64,000 nt of DNA from Halicephalobus mephisto (taxonomy: Eukaryota; Nematoda; Chromadorea; Rhabditida; Panagrolaimidae), in assembly GCA_009193035.1 (NCBI GenBank), contig SWDT01000001.1, positions 1,736,001 through 1,800,000 of the forward strand, given 5' to 3'. Below the pieces are notes generated by a model that saw only the letters and a program-made list of their open reading frames with translations, did not search any database and was not told the origin of the DNA. A program made the position numbers and the translations under genes. The first letter of the stretch is position 1. Each line of letters starts with the position of its first letter. This document shows positions 25,101 through 37,922 of this stretch, piece after piece.

Positions 25101-28100
25101 GGTACTACGAGAAGTGTGTCATGCTCAGCTGTGTGGGACTTATTCAGACCTTCGTGTCCAGATTTCCTTCATGTGTGGAGATGTTTTCAAGCCTGATGTC
25201 GTCCTCTCCATGATGTTGGACCAAGCTCCTCATGTCAATTCAAGCGGTAAGTCGATTTTTAATTATCAATACTCAGAAACCCAACTGTAAGATTTCTACT
25301 GTTTTGTAGATTTTGGAGTATATGCTCAAAGTACTATATCTTAGCCCAAAATTAGTGTAACTGAGTAATTCATATATCACATGGTAGCGAACTTATTTGT
25401 TACAATAAATATAGTATCATCTCTTGAGTCCTCTTATCAATTAAATTATAAGTGTGTGTTGATCCCGATACCAAAATAATTTTTGATTCAATGTTTCATC
25501 TACCAAACCTAACTAAGTCATATATAAGGGATTGCCAATTCTTTAAAATTTTATAAAATGGAATTCAAAATATATCAGTAGGAGCTGTTATGTGATTCAG
25601 CACTCTAAAATCTAATTAATACTAAAAGTCTTACAATCGAGCTTTTTTGTGTTAAAGTGGAAAATCGTTGCAGGAAACGTATTCACTCTGGATCAACACT
25701 TACCTAGAGAGAACCTCAACGTCAGAGTTAGAATCGACGCTACAGCTTATCACTCGTGGTTATTATCTCCGGCTGGATGGCCAATGAATTCCATTAATGG
25801 CCATGTTTTAATATACAGTCCTCTAAGGATGGCTTCCTGGCATCATGCCGAAATGGCTGCCAGAATGCTTCTGGAGGCTGCTGGACCCAACGTCGAGGAC
25901 AAACTTGCTGTAGGGAAATCTATTCTCCTCCTTGCCGTCGATGACCCCACGAACTACTTCAAAAATAAGAACTCGAGACTTCTCTTAACCCTCGGAAACA
26001 AGTTAGCTGAAGAAATTGGAGCTTCCTTCGCGACTCTGTCTCCTACCCTTACTGGAGCTTCGCAGATGGAACTGTTTGTGAAGTATTTCGAGCAAATCTT
26101 CAATAACGATCCTTTGCCGGATTGTTATTATTTCCCAATGATGTTGTCAACAAAAACTCTAGTTCCAGTGGTGAACGGAAGCAGTTGTGCTTCTTCCGAC
26201 GACGGACGAATTCACAACAGGTTGGTTTTTAATGCCCAAGGGTAAATCTTGATTATTCTCCATTCGTAAACATTTCCATTTTGCGTAAACAAGAACAATT
26301 TTACAAAATGCCAAAAGTTAACCCTTTGGTTCTGTTTCTGAGCTTCCAGAAATAAAAAATACCAATTTCCGGTTCTTTCAATTTTGATGGCCCTCCAATT
26401 ATTCCGGCCTCGAGACAAATTTCCTTAAATTTCTCTAGCTCATCTAGCACGTGCATCCTCCAAGGGGTCTTAGTTTTCTAGAGAGAAACATTCTCCAACA
26501 GCATTGTTGGAGATTTTATTCAACTTTAGTTATATTCCGCCGAGGGCAAAAAGTAATTTATAAGAAGAAATTATTGGATTTCTTGTTTCTAGAAATGGCA
26601 AACCCCAACAAATTCCACTTTTATTTCCATTCAATTTGAACGTATCTCATTTTTGTTTCAAGCTCCTCATTTTGCGCCTTCAAGCAAAAAGAAGCTCGCC
26701 TGAACTGGATACTTAGTTATTCATTCTTCCTGTGGAGCTCGCGGCCCTTCTCGTGGAGGGAATTCGCCTGGAGAACTAGTTCAGTAGAGTTTTTTCGGAC
26801 ACGTTCTTCTGGCCCTGTGAGAACAGCCAAATGGCATCCCGATGATGGTGGTCGTTGAGGGCACCGGCGGACACACTGTCGGTCCACGAACAGCAACTAG
26901 TGAAGAGCTTCTTTTCCTGGTTTTCTGGCTTTTTGGTAGAATGAGTCCTGGCCGCTAATTGAAGATGTGTTGTTGTTTCTAAATAGCTCGTCTTCAAAAC
27001 TTCTTAATGCCGAGAGTTCCATTGTCCCTTATTCACGTTCTTTCTTAAGGGAGTCAATTTTGTAATTTCTCATTCAAACAAATTTGCGAGCTTTTTCTCA
27101 AGTTTTTAAACCACCCGGACACATTCCATTTTTCCAAATCCCTCCTACTTTCTTTTAAACAGAATACATTGATACATTTTAATGTGAGCATTCACAGCAA
27201 GGTGTCTTTGAGCCGGTCTTTGCCTGTGGCAACTTGGTGTTTAAAAATTTATTCTTGTTCCTCTTCCAGAGAATACACAACTTTAAAGAGTACTGGCAGT
27301 ACAGCCAGTCATGAATCTAATGATTCTGGGGCCTCGGCCAATTCTGTAAACGGTGCCTTCTTTGGCACTGTTGGAACCCCTTCCCCCAGACAGATCGCCC
27401 CTCCACCACAACCCCGATCCAATAGTGCTGCTTCGACAGATCCAGAGGTCAAGCTGCCTGTGTCCCCAACCTCCAGCGGCAGCGGGAACGCTGCCGGAGG
27501 CAATCGCCGACAGCGATCTGGCTTCATGTCTAGATTCTCGACCAGAAGTAACCAGTCAGCTGGGTCGATTGAAACTAGTCCTGTCGCCCCTCTGGCGAGG
27601 CCCGAATTTGATGCAAGCCATGAATTTTACTACGAGGTTACTTTTCTCTTTCTTGATCATAAACAATGTTTGAATTTAGTCCCACCAAGAAGATCCCTGT
27701 TACGCGTCTGTTGATGTTACTGGTGGGATGCCTGGACCATCAACATCTACTTCGAATCCCGTTATTCATAGTTCCAGTTTCTCAGGTCTTCCCAAATCTC
27801 AGAGGAAAATCGAAAAGGTACTGTAATATTCCACCTTTCATCTTTGATCACATTTATTACAGTTTTTGCCCAAATTTGGTCGACTAGTTCTAGACAGCTC
27901 TTCATCATCTGCAGCTTCCCAAAATACGACGAAAATTATCCTGGACTCTGGGAACGCCATAGACACCCCTACTACAGGTTTGTATTTCCTTCCTTGCACC
28001 TTGCTTTACCATAAATATCGAAAGCTATTCACTAGCTTCTGATTATTTTTATTTGATGTAATTCTTGTTCAGATGGTGTCGTACACATGTTTGTAAATGG

Positions 28101-29729
28101 ATCACGCTCTGTTGATTCTCACGCACTTCCCATTGAGTGTGATAACGTGACAACTATCAATATTCCGACAATGGAACGTCCCTCAGCTCGATCTATTGAT
28201 GAAGCCAATATTCCTCAAATTAGACTCCGAGTGAATGGAACAGAAAGGCTTATTGACGACCATGGGAACGTTTCTGCTAGACCTGTCGGTAGACGGCTCT
28301 CTCACTTGATCCGGTCTCATTCTGATGAATCCATTTTCCTGGAAGTAGATTCCTCTCGAGATGAACCTCCAGAATCTCCACCTCCAACGAAAGGGTTTTT
28401 GCGGAATAGAAGGATTATCAGGAGACAAGGGTCCTTGAAGATGAGGAACAGATCTTATTCGAGGGGTAAGAAGTCGTTCTTCACTGCTGCCAACGAGACT
28501 TCATCAAATCTGGCCTCTAAATTTGTGGCTAGTTTCCGGTCGAAAAACAGAGATAGATCTAGCACCACCATTCAGCAAGGTAATGAAGAAGGAGTAGAGA
28601 TTATTGGGGTTTCTAGACTTGACAGTTTCGGAAATCCCACTCGACCTGGAACTAGTGTGTCTGTTCCTCACTCACCAAATATATCGAAGAAGACTAAAAG
28701 TAAGTTTCACGTGGTTTGGATTCGTTCAAAAGCTTTTAATATTGTTCAATTTTTGTATAATTATCGTAATCACGAACGCACTAATTGAATAAGCTGATTA
28801 ATGAATTATTCATTTCAGCTTCCTCAGCGGTTTCAAATGCTCTTTCTTGGCTTCCAAACAGATCTCAGAAAAGGAGTCAACGGGCCAAGTCCGAAGGTGT
28901 GGAGTTGTCTTCCTCACCTTCCCCAGTAGAAACTCTCCAATCACTTTGTGAAGCTGTGAGTACTGTAGATGGTGTACCGATATTTGCTTCCAAATGCATC
29001 ACATTCATCGAAAGTGTAAGTTTTTATGCTGCCGCAATTACTGTAGACCATGATGGATACAAAAATGGAAGTAAAAAGCACTTTGTCGGGGAAACTTGAG
29101 TTAGTTATATCAAAAACATGAAAATTTTACAGAATGGCGGTCTCGAAACGGAGGGATTATACCGAGTTCCCGGAAACCAATCACAAGTGACTGAACTCGA
29201 GAAGCAGTTCAAAGCCAATCCTGACGTCTCTCTAAAGTCCCTTAATCTTCCCATCCATGTGGTGGCCACAGCGATCAAGAAATTCTTCGACACCTTGCCT
29301 GAGCCCATTATTCCCAATTCCCTTCACTTCGGGATACTGAAGATTATCGACAGTCTTAATGACGCTTCCCCCGGGTCCCGATCCAAATCCTCAGTTGGGT
29401 CTCCCTGTTCCTACACTACAGCCCCAGAATTCCTGGAAGATTGTCCCATCCGCCAACAACACATTGACAAACTAGCACGACTTCTTCAACATCATCTTCC
29501 TCCAGTCAATAAACGAGTACTTCATTATCTCACGTCTCACTTAAAACGGGTCGCTGACAACTCCGAGAAGAACAGTATGGACATCCGTAACCTATCCAAA
29601 ATCTTCGGACCGACGCTCTTTCGCCCAGAATTTGACTCATTTGAGATGATGGCGTCTCAAATGGCTAAATTCGAACTCGCAATGTATCTCATTTTGCAAA
29701 ACTGTGACCAGATGCTGGGACCGGACTGA
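22104..29729 (+). CDS. p190RhoGAP-like protein (ARHGAP5/35 family)
   Basis: Twelve exons: 22104-22544, 22594-22866, 22915-23060, 23581-24667, 24751-25246, 25674-26220, 27270-27636, 27680-27817, 27863-27977, 28073-28699, 28819-29015, 29133-29729. They join to 1,676 residues, slightly longer than vertebrate p190 (about 1,500). Family role: it inactivates RhoA at the cell cortex. Seen: an N-terminal GTPase-like domain (about 10-270) with P-loop GPYGIGKSALCNRLVRP, the p190-typical VNNDHWLYWGE and EQTEFIDDETCEP, SKYD at the base-binding loop and ETSAK at G5. FF-repeat-like helices follow (about 290-560), then a pseudo-GTPase-like middle, a Ser-rich linker (about 1000-1400), and a C-terminal RhoGAP domain (about 1450-1676) with arginine finger GLYRVPG and NLSKIFGPTLFRPEF. 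Introns include 520-nt and 1,049-nt ones. A polyadenylation signal lies at 29832. Confidence 0.9.
23317..23380. repeat. Dispersed repeat fragment (copy 1)
   Basis: Within the 520-nt p190 intron, the segment GTAATGACTGTCAAAGATTT and its continuation CACTGGGGATCCATTTTGCG match, with point differences, the segment at 55674-55735 in an intron of the IL-17R-like gene. Only these two copies were noticed. Confidence 0.5.
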
Positions 29730-29831
29730 TAAATCCAGTATTGAATCAATATCGGTAATGAACAAGATAAAAGTGATAATAAATGACTTGATTCTACCGG
29801 TTGATCTTGTTTGTAAATAAGTCTTCTTTTG

Positions 29832-29837
29832 AATAAA
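29832..29837 (+). terminator. Polyadenylation signal of p190RhoGAP-like gene
   Basis: AATAAA about 100 nt after the stop codon at 29727-29729. Confidence 0.45.
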
Positions 29838-30181
29838 AAACGTGAAATGGTTCAAAGCAAGAACATAAAGGTCGAAACTTCGAATGACCAAAATCTGACT
29901 CGCTCGGATCACTGACATTCTTCGCGAAAACAATCAATAGGCGATGTACTTTTTTTCACAATCGATTTTTCCCTGTTTTTTGCTATCACTGCTTTGCTAA
30001 ATCATACTTGTTTCTTCATTGCTTCGTTGAATGATTATGTTATGAAGTTAAAAGGTTGGTTTTACTCGATTTTATTTAAGTACTATACAACTACTATTTC
30101 TAGCACATCCACCTCCCCCATCAACCCCCTAAAAAATATCACCTTTTTGCAGTTTTACCTAATTATTCAATAAAATAAATA

Positions 30182-30420
30182 TTAGGTCGGTTCGCGCAAA
30201 GTTAGGAGGGAACTTTTATTGATAACTATTTCGTTTTAAGAGCAATTTTTACAACAATTAAATATAGCCACCTTTCTTTTAAATGACGGCTTTCCAACGC
30301 TCTGGGAAGCGCTGCATACCAAGATGGAGGCCATTTTGGGAACCTTCACGTATCACTTCTTTAAGCCGAGTCTCGAACTTCGCCAAGTTAGCTGATACTT
30401 GGAAGGTGAGACTATAGTAT
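30182..30420 (-). mobile_element. Mariner-like transposon relic
   Basis: The plus-strand end TAGGTCGGTTCGCGCAAAGT resembles a mariner terminal inverted repeat. Reading the minus strand inwards gives a C-terminal mariner transposase-like remnant (KFETRLKEVI, GMQRFPERWKAVI) interrupted by stops. The catalytic part is missing, so this is an old truncated copy. The opposite terminus was not firmly found. Confidence 0.6.
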
Positions 30421-30638
30421 CAAAAAGAGCCAGCCTTTGAGAAAATCCAACTCTAACCTGATCCGAGTTTGACTTCGGTCAAACGAAGACCTTTCCTCTC
30501 TTTGTTCTATGCTTATGTTAAGATAAACAGGGTTGAATTTCAAACGGCAGGAATCAACAGTTTTCCACCTAATCATGGAGCTTCAAGGTATCATACCATC
30601 GACATCCTTCCTACAAACATCTAGGCCAATACTACAGT

Positions 30639-31013
30639 GTGAAAACTGGCATTGAAGAAGAATTATTAAACGAGATAAGGCAAATGCCAAATGCTGAAGC
30701 GGAATTAAAAGAGAATGAACAAAATTTGGTGATTCCTCACGAAATTATAAATGACTTGAATGATTTATTCGAATCTTATTGGTTGAAGTATTGGAGAATT
30801 TATGTAACAATTGCTACAGCATTAGTCTATATATTTATTGCTAAATCTTTGATTTATATTATCTCGCCACAGTTTTCTTTAAATAAAAGGGATCAAAATA
30901 GAATTAAATTAGTTTCTTTTGAGGATGAATCAACTCCAACTGAAAATATTGAAATGAAACCTATTATAGTTGAAAGAAAGCGAAGTTTAACTAAATTCCC
31001 ATCTGCTCTTTAA
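30639..31013 (+). CDS. Unknown AT-rich ORF with one membrane helix
   Basis: An open frame of about 124 codons, with first in-frame ATG at codon 16 and no ATG at its beginning, preceded by an acceptor-like CCAATACTACAG. A possible upstream exon (about 30458-30575) can be joined in frame through a 46-nt intron. One transmembrane helix is evident (WRIYVTIATALVYIFIAKSLIYII), followed by a basic/acidic tail. Codons are strongly A/T-ending, unlike the neighbouring genes. A second open stretch at about 31090-31295 has similar composition. The segment lies between two transposon relics, so it may be a decaying or captured gene. No family recognised. Confidence 0.35.
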   Translation: MKTGIEEELLNEIRQMPNAEAELKENEQNLVIPHEIINDLNDLFESYWLKYWRIYVTIATALVYIFIAKSLIYIISPQFSLNKRDQNRIKLVSFEDESTPTENIEMKPIIVERKRSLTKFPSAL

Positions 31014-31264
31014 TTAAATAAGAATTGAAAAAATTATTATAATAAATGGTGTTAGTATTTTCGATGACTGAAAAAATAATAAATATGAACTATTAGATGA
31101 AAGTACTGCTAATAACATCGAGTTGATTAAAGTCTATGATGATAAGAGTCAGGAGGAGAGTAAGCCATCGGTTAATGATTATGACGGAATGACTGAGAAA
31201 TTGAATAAAGATGAAAGTAAAGTTTTTTCAAAAAAGCTTAGAAAAAAGAAATTACCGACTTTAA

Positions 31265-32060
31265 AGCGACTCCTTCGTGGTGTTTCAAATTCATGAAGAG
31301 AAACAATATATCCATCCAGGCTACTACATCTGCCTGAAGATTACAAAAAGAAGCTCATCATCTTTAGGAGCTTTGTCTATGCAGAGACCATGGAGGTACA
31401 GCCCGGCGATTTAGGGAACATGGATGGGTCCTGGTGGCGTTTGACATCCCGAGACAGTTCACGGCCGACGTACGAGGGACAGAAGACATTGCCATTGCTA
31501 CAACGGGAAGTGAGAAATCCAACTTTACAGTTATGCTTGCGGTGACAGCAAGCGAGACGAAATGCCCCTCTCATTATTTTTAAAAGAAAAACCGTGCCCG
31601 AGAAAGATATCTCCTTCGGTGTCGTGATCAAAGCCAATTCAAAAGGTTGGATGACTGAAGCTTTGATGAGTGAATGAGTGGAAGAATGCTGGGAAAAGAG
31701 ACCTTATCTGGAGAAGTCCTTGTTGATTTTTGATCCGGCGCGGTCGCAGTTGACAGCTGCGGCGAGAAAGATAGTCAAGAAGCGGTCTGATTGCCGTAGT
31801 CCCTGGCGGCATGACGAAACTGCTTCAGCCGCTTGATCTGTCTGTCAACAAAGTCTTCAAGAACAATTTTCAGGCAAAGTGGGAGACCTGAATGTTCAAT
31901 ACTGATAACCATTTGCACACAAACAGGAGATTAAAACGCGCTTCTTACTCGACCGTCTGCAGATGAGTTCTGGAAGGCGCTCACGTCGAATCAGGACTTG
32001 AAACTGTGCAGTGATTTATCTGATATGACTTTAGAAGATTAGTTCACCGCTTGTTATTGT
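31265..32060 (+). pseudogene. Pogo/Tigger-like transposase relic (DDE_1)
   Basis: The plus strand, across several frames and stops, keeps the ordered motifs of a jerky/pogo-type transposase. These are a CENP-B-type helix remnant (WCFKFMKRNNISIQATTS and LPEDYKKKLIIF), GNMD, TGSEKSNFTVMLAVTA, FKRKTVPEKDISFGVVIKAN, KGWMTEALMSE, LLIFDPARSQLTA, and the signature VPGGMTKLLQPLDLSVNK. At least three frameshifts or stops interrupt it, so it cannot encode an active enzyme. It is a dead cut-and-paste transposon. Confidence 0.8.
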
Positions 32061-34329
32061 TATGAAATAAAAAAACCAACCTTATCTATGGTTTGCAAAA
32101 ATACATTTCGAAAAAAAGATTCACAAGTGATCTGAAATCGCTTGTGACTGCGCTCAAAAGACACCTGTGCTGTTTGTCCGTCCGACACGGCCAACTTTTG
32201 GTGCTTTTTTTCGCGTATAAGCTTGTGCTTATTTGCGCGAAACTAGGGTAATAGTAAAAATATTTTAAAAAACAGAAGCACGCGCGAAATTGGCGTTCTG
32301 TGAATGCTACTTTGTCAAAAAGTTTGGATGGACGTCCATTCATTTTTTGACGAAGAGACTGCGCACTATTTTATTAAATAGTTAGGTAAAATCTGTGAAA
32401 AGGTGATGTTTTTTAGGGAGTTTGACGGGTGAGGTGGATGTGCTAGAAATGGTAGTTGTATACTGCTGTTTGATATATGGATTTCTTGTCTTGTTCAATT
32501 TTGAGAGAGATCCACGAACTCACGAGACTATCGCGTGGTCGGATATGTGGTTTGTTTTTTTGGCGGGCGATGGTCGTGTTGGAGTTCCTCTCTTCTTCAA
32601 TAATTATAAATAGGATTCTGTTTGACGTGTCATTCTGATTTATTCACGACTGCCTTGACCATATCGGGTCTTCGTGTGTATCACGAGCTGTCTACGAAAA
32701 TTTCCTATCTTGGCGTGACTCACTGGACCTCCGGTTGGAAATTGTTTAGTTAAATCTGTTTTTGTCGTTTTTCATATATTTAACTTAGTTAATTTGAATA
32801 TCTGCTTTGGGAAAATATTGATTCTATGGAAGACTGAATGTTAACATCGGACTATTTATCAGAACGTGGTATCGACGATGTCGGCTGTTTGTTTTTGTTA
32901 CTTGATTTCCCTATGATTTATCCAAATGTTAATTTCCAAAAACTTTTGTTGTGTTTGTGGAAATTTGATCAGGCAACTTTTAACTTTTCATTGGAGTTTG
33001 CTTTCAAACCTTGAGCCATTTTCCAATTTTTGTGCATGACTTCAATCAATTGTGTTTGATTCACTCTTTACTTCGTGTGTAGTAGTTTCAATCGATTCCT
33101 GTCTTTTTAGAATTCAAAAAATCATCTGAAGTTTGTTTCAACAAAGCCATGGCCCTAGTTATCAAATTTCTCGTTTCATGCTATCCGCGCGTTTTTAGAG
33201 TTCGTCGATGAGATTGCTTGTTTCCGCTGCATTTTCCCAGCTGAGAAGAAGAGTTTGGGAAGACTTGTTCTGGAAGTCTTGCCTTGCAAAAGCCGTTGGC
33301 GTGTCAAACGAAGGGGTTTTTAAGCTCCTGCTGGCTCTAACCCGGACACAAACAAAACAATGGTTTCTTGCGTAGGAATATTGGTTTAAATCTCTTTCAA
33401 AGTCCAGCACTAATTCAATTATAGTCACTAGATTTCTCACGTGAAAAAGTTATTCATAGTTGCTGCACACTTATGGGTACATTGGTTGCTTTCGCATTCG
33501 TCTTCGATATTAAAAACACGGATTATATTTATCTTCGGAATCTTTAGAATTATTCAAATGAAAGTCAAAATTCATGCCTTCCAGCCATGAGACAGCTTTG
33601 TTGTCGTAAAACTGTTTTTTTGTTTTGGGGGAAACCATTTGTCTTTATTTTTGCCATTGAGCAAAAGACAACTTTGGTCTTCATGTCATATTCTGATTTC
33701 AGCTTTCATCTCTTGGCTCGTTGCTAGATTAATTCTCAACAACTGGTTGAATGTGTCTAAGTTGTGTTTGTTTCTAGGAGACTAGTAGGTCAACGGAGAC
33801 AACTCATAACGATTACGTACTTGTCTTCTTTTCTGAGGCTAAACCTAAATTTTCCTTTATGTCTTGAATTATGAATTTGCGGTCGTGGGACCTACTTCTT
33901 GGTCTTCCCTTTTCACCCCTCAGGAAAGAGTTTTCACACACCGGCATTTTGGTCTTTTCCTATCTCGCCACATTTTTTGCCAAAGTCCAAACAAATCCTG
34001 TTTAAGCTTCCCGCGTGAGTGTCTTCTAACTCACCCTACCCTTGACGGGTTTTTGTTTCTCTACATAGTGTTTCGGCTTTCGCTTTTTTTGAGTTTTTTG
34101 CACTTGTTTCGAGATGCCCATTATTTTTTCATTTGTCAATTTGTAGAGTGAAAAAGAAAACTTTGAATGTTTTTGATTCTGGGATCTTTTTCTCCTTTGC
34201 CGAGACTTGTCTCTCTGTAGATTTGATCAGCCTTGTTTGAGTTGTCGAAATTTCGCCGATATATGGATTTCAACTATATTTGACTTTTCAGGCTTTGCCT
34301 CTGGTGTTTTCACTTTCCGTCTGTAAAAG
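32061..34329. other. Intergenic/5' region of SNX9-like gene
   Basis: About 2.3 kb, T-rich on the plus strand, with no supported coding exon. It probably contains promoter and 5'UTR sequence of the SNX9-like gene; the pyrimidine tract and CAG near 34292, upstream of the ATG, could be a 5'UTR acceptor. Confidence 0.45.
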
Positions 34330-37300
34330 ATGGCACAGCAAAAAGTGCGGGCTTGTTATGATTTTGATGCTCAACCCGGTTCTGGGGAACTTTCCATCAA
34401 GGAAAATGAAATCCTAACTGTTCTACGAGAGAATGTGGAAGGCGGATGGATGGAAGGCCGTAATGCCAAGGGCCAAATTGGTCTTTTTCCGCAATCTTAT
34501 GTTGTGAAGCATACGGGTGTAAGTTTTTGCTTTGTTCACGTGAACTTGAAATTGGCGTGGTCGCTTCTCAAAAACCAATCTAATTTGTACAATATCGAAA
34601 GAAGAAATTGTTCCGAGTCTATTAGCTTCCAATTTTGGTTTTTGAAGATGCTGTTACTCTAAATGTCCCTTAAATAAGTGCATCGAAATACCACTATTAG
34701 AAAAAGGAAAAAATTGTATTCCTTAGGGAGATTTTCTTTGATCATCAAAATGCATTTGAGCTTTTACATGGCAAACCAAATGTGGTTTGTAATCATGTTG
34801 ATTACAAGTTTGACTTTTATAGATCTCTTTATTAGATTTCCACGATGAATAGTCCTTTTAATGGATGAATGCTCATGGTTCCTCCCGTTCCAATCATTAA
34901 ACCGTGAGGCTTCCTGGGAAATGAATTTCTATTTCTCGACCAATTTCCCCAAAAGCTTTGCAATTTGCCACGCAGTTTTCGAGTGTAAAAACGAAGCGAC
35001 TCTCGAATAAGATAGTTTATCCTTTTTCCACGAGATCTTCCTGCATGCTTTGAAATATGCTTTTCACTTCGAATCTGAGAAAGGCTGTAGATCACTATCG
35101 TACTCCTGGTTCTTCCCAGGGTTCTCCAGCGAAAAGTCTAGAAGAAAAAAGAGCCCAGTTGTTGAGAAGACACACTTGTGCTTCTATTGCTTCAGTTAAT
35201 TCTGTTTCGAGTGCTAATCCTGATCCTAAGATATCGTCCACATTAATCCCACACAATGGATTAGTTTCTACTGGACGACAAGTATCTTTTAAAGAACCGT
35301 TTGTTGAGGAGAGAGAAGAGTCAGCACATGAATCAGAAGTTGATTGATACCCCTTGTGGATGATTAATTTGTTTGTTTCAGACAGCTGCTGGTCCTCCAC
35401 CAAATCCTCCACCATCTCTCCCTGCTTATTCTCAACCACCTCCGGCTTCTGCATTGCCGCCTCTCCCTTCCACCTTCGGAGCTCCGTCTAGTTATCACGA
35501 TGATCCATGGGTCGATCCTCCCAAGTTTCAGCAACCATCTGCCGGTCCTCCACCGATGTCAGCACCTGCTTCAGCTCCTGTTATGCCTCATCAGACCTTG
35601 TCTGCAACTCCATCTTCCAACCAACTCCACGACGACGACTTCGATGATGACTGGTCTGAAGACGACGAAGAAGTTGCAGTAAGTTGTTTTTCTTAAACTT
35701 AGCTCTGGGTTCCTTCTGATCTTGTAACAATCATCAGTCTTTCCTTGGAAGCTTTGAATTAGTCATAATTGTGAAATGAATCTGCCGGATGTCTCTGCTT
35801 TCCTACCCGGAAGTGTGGACAACAATATGTTGCTGAATCCCCTCCACACGCAACTTTTGCTCTTTTTGGCGAACAGCCAATCTTCAAAATCCAGAATAGA
35901 AATAGCCAACTAACTCAATAACAAAAGTCCGAAGCTGTTTGCGGTTGCTTATTTTTGTGGGAGCAATATTTTCTGTTATCTTGTTTCTACTTGCCTTCCA
36001 TTTTGAAAACTCCTAAGATGTTGTTTGCAAGACCTCGGTCTTCTAGTTCTGTGGATCCAGATTTCATCAGATCTCATTATATTCCTTACGTAGGCTTTGA
36101 CTAATACGATTAATGGGGGATACAATTTTTTGACTTTAAGGATACCACAAGGGATGGAGATAAGTTATCGGCATCGACCACGGGAGCTAATGGAGGTCGT
36201 CGACGATCTCGTTCTCAATCCAGAGCAACGAGTGGGTCACGAACTGATCTATCGACTGACGATGAAGGAGTTCCTTCGTCACCGATGGCCACCCCTTCTG
36301 CGAGACCGAACTCCTCTGCTGGTATTGAAAGTGTGAGAGAGAATAAACCCACAGAAGTCAAAGAAGGCCCTCCTCCAGCACGAAATAATACTGTGAAGGT
36401 TGTTTCCATCAAAGTGATTGTGGTTGTCTTATTGTTGGTCCTTCATCTTAGTTTCCGTAAATTAAAATCACTTTATTTTGATCTTTTGAATCTCTATTTC
36501 GTTTCAGGAACCCCAAGGTCAAACCGGGAATCAAAGAACCGTTTCTCGAAGCCGATCTGCTGGTCCTGACACCATCTCTAATAGTGGCAAACCCGGAGCT
36601 TCCAGGATGAAGACCATCAATCGATTCTCTAACTTTGTGAAATCCGGAATGGAATCCTACATCCTTACTCAATCAAGAATGACTACACAGCCACAGGAAA
36701 CACATGAAGTTATTGTAGGTTTTCTAATTAAATTGGCTGTGAACATTTTAATACTTCAGATTAGAGATGGGAAAATCATGTGGAAACCTCAGAAAAGCTA
36801 CACTTGTGTAGTCGACAAGCCAAAGAAGGAGTCCAAGCTCAAAGGATTGAAGAGCTTTATTGCTTATAGTGTTACCTCATCTCTTTCTGGAATTCAAGTT
36901 TCTCGACGCTATAAGCACTTTGATTGGCTTCATGAGCAACTTTCTAACAAATACCTATTGATTCCGATTCCGCCCCTGCCAGAGAAGCAGGTTTCTGGGC
37001 GTTACGAGGACGATCTGATTGAACACAGAAAATGTATTCTTCAGCTTTGGGTAAACAAGATCTGCCGTCATCCGGTTTTGAGCCAATCTGAGGTTTGGCA
37101 GCACTTTATTACCACTACTGATGAGAAAAAGTGGAAGGCTGGGAAAAGATCTGCTGAGAAAGATGAGTACATTGGGGGGAACTTCTTCAACTGTATCACC
37201 GTTCCCACCCAACCAGTCGATAACAACATGTGTGAAAGACAGATTGAATCCTTTATTCGATGTGTTCGTGCCATGGATGACAGTTCAAAGATTTTATATG

Positions 37301-37922
37301 ATCGTGTTGCTGACACTCAAAAGAGGTTAATTGGACGTGGGTTTGTCTCGCGAGTACTTTGGTTTTACTGTGATATTTTTAGCTTACAAGTCAAACTGGC
37401 AAAAATTAGCGGCTGCTTTTGAATCTCTCGCCCACTCTTTTGATACTGACCCTTCTAGTGCTGCGGTCAAGAATGCTATTGCGAAGAGTGCTACCACATT
37501 ACACGCGATTGGTACTCAACATGAGGAGCATGGCAAGAAAACTACGGAACAACTTCTGGACTTTATCTACACTTACAAAGGTATTCTTGCTGGAATTCCG
37601 GAAGTGGTGAACATTCACAGAGTAAGTCTTGCCTTCGACGTTAGGCTTTTCATTTCCTACTTTTCAGTCTGCTTTCGTGAAATTGCAACATAATGAACGT
37701 CTCCAAGTAGAAGGCAAATTATCTCCGCAAGAAGCCGATGCCATCCACAGACGGGTTGATGTAGTAAGTTACTGTATGCTGGCTGAAATCAATCACATGA
37801 ACCAAGAAGTTAATGACGACTTCCGACAATCTTTGGGAAACTACTTTGCTCAAGAAGCTGACTTCTTCATCAATATTGGCCAACAATTGGCATCAATTTC
37901 TGAGCAGTTCAAAAGAAGTTGA
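34330..37922 (+). CDS. SNX9-family sorting nexin (SH3-PX-BAR)
   Basis: Eight exons: 34330-34516, 35091-35338, 35382-35678, 36141-36398, 36508-36714, 36760-37336, 37383-37621, 37668-37922, giving 755 residues. SNX9/18/33 proteins couple membrane curvature to actin and dynamin during endocytosis (C. elegans LST-4, Drosophila SH3PX1). Seen: N-terminal SH3 (VRACYDFDAQPGSGELSI, GWMEGRNAKGQIGLFPQSYV), a long Pro/Ser-rich linker ending in an acidic DDDFDDDWSEDDEE patch, a PX domain (about 415-520) with the phosphoinositide-binding SRRYKHFDWLH and PPLPEKQVSGRY, and a C-terminal BAR region with GPYKSNWQKLAAAFESL. Skipping the 35091-35338 exon while using a donor 2 nt further downstream (exon 1 end 34518) also keeps the frame, giving a 673-residue isoform. 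Confidence 0.9.

Noticed and set aside
32220..32260. TTTGCGCGAAACTAGGGTAA as the second terminal repeat of the mariner-like relic
   Set aside because: Only the GCGCGAA core matches the left end; the rest differs, so the pairing is not supported.
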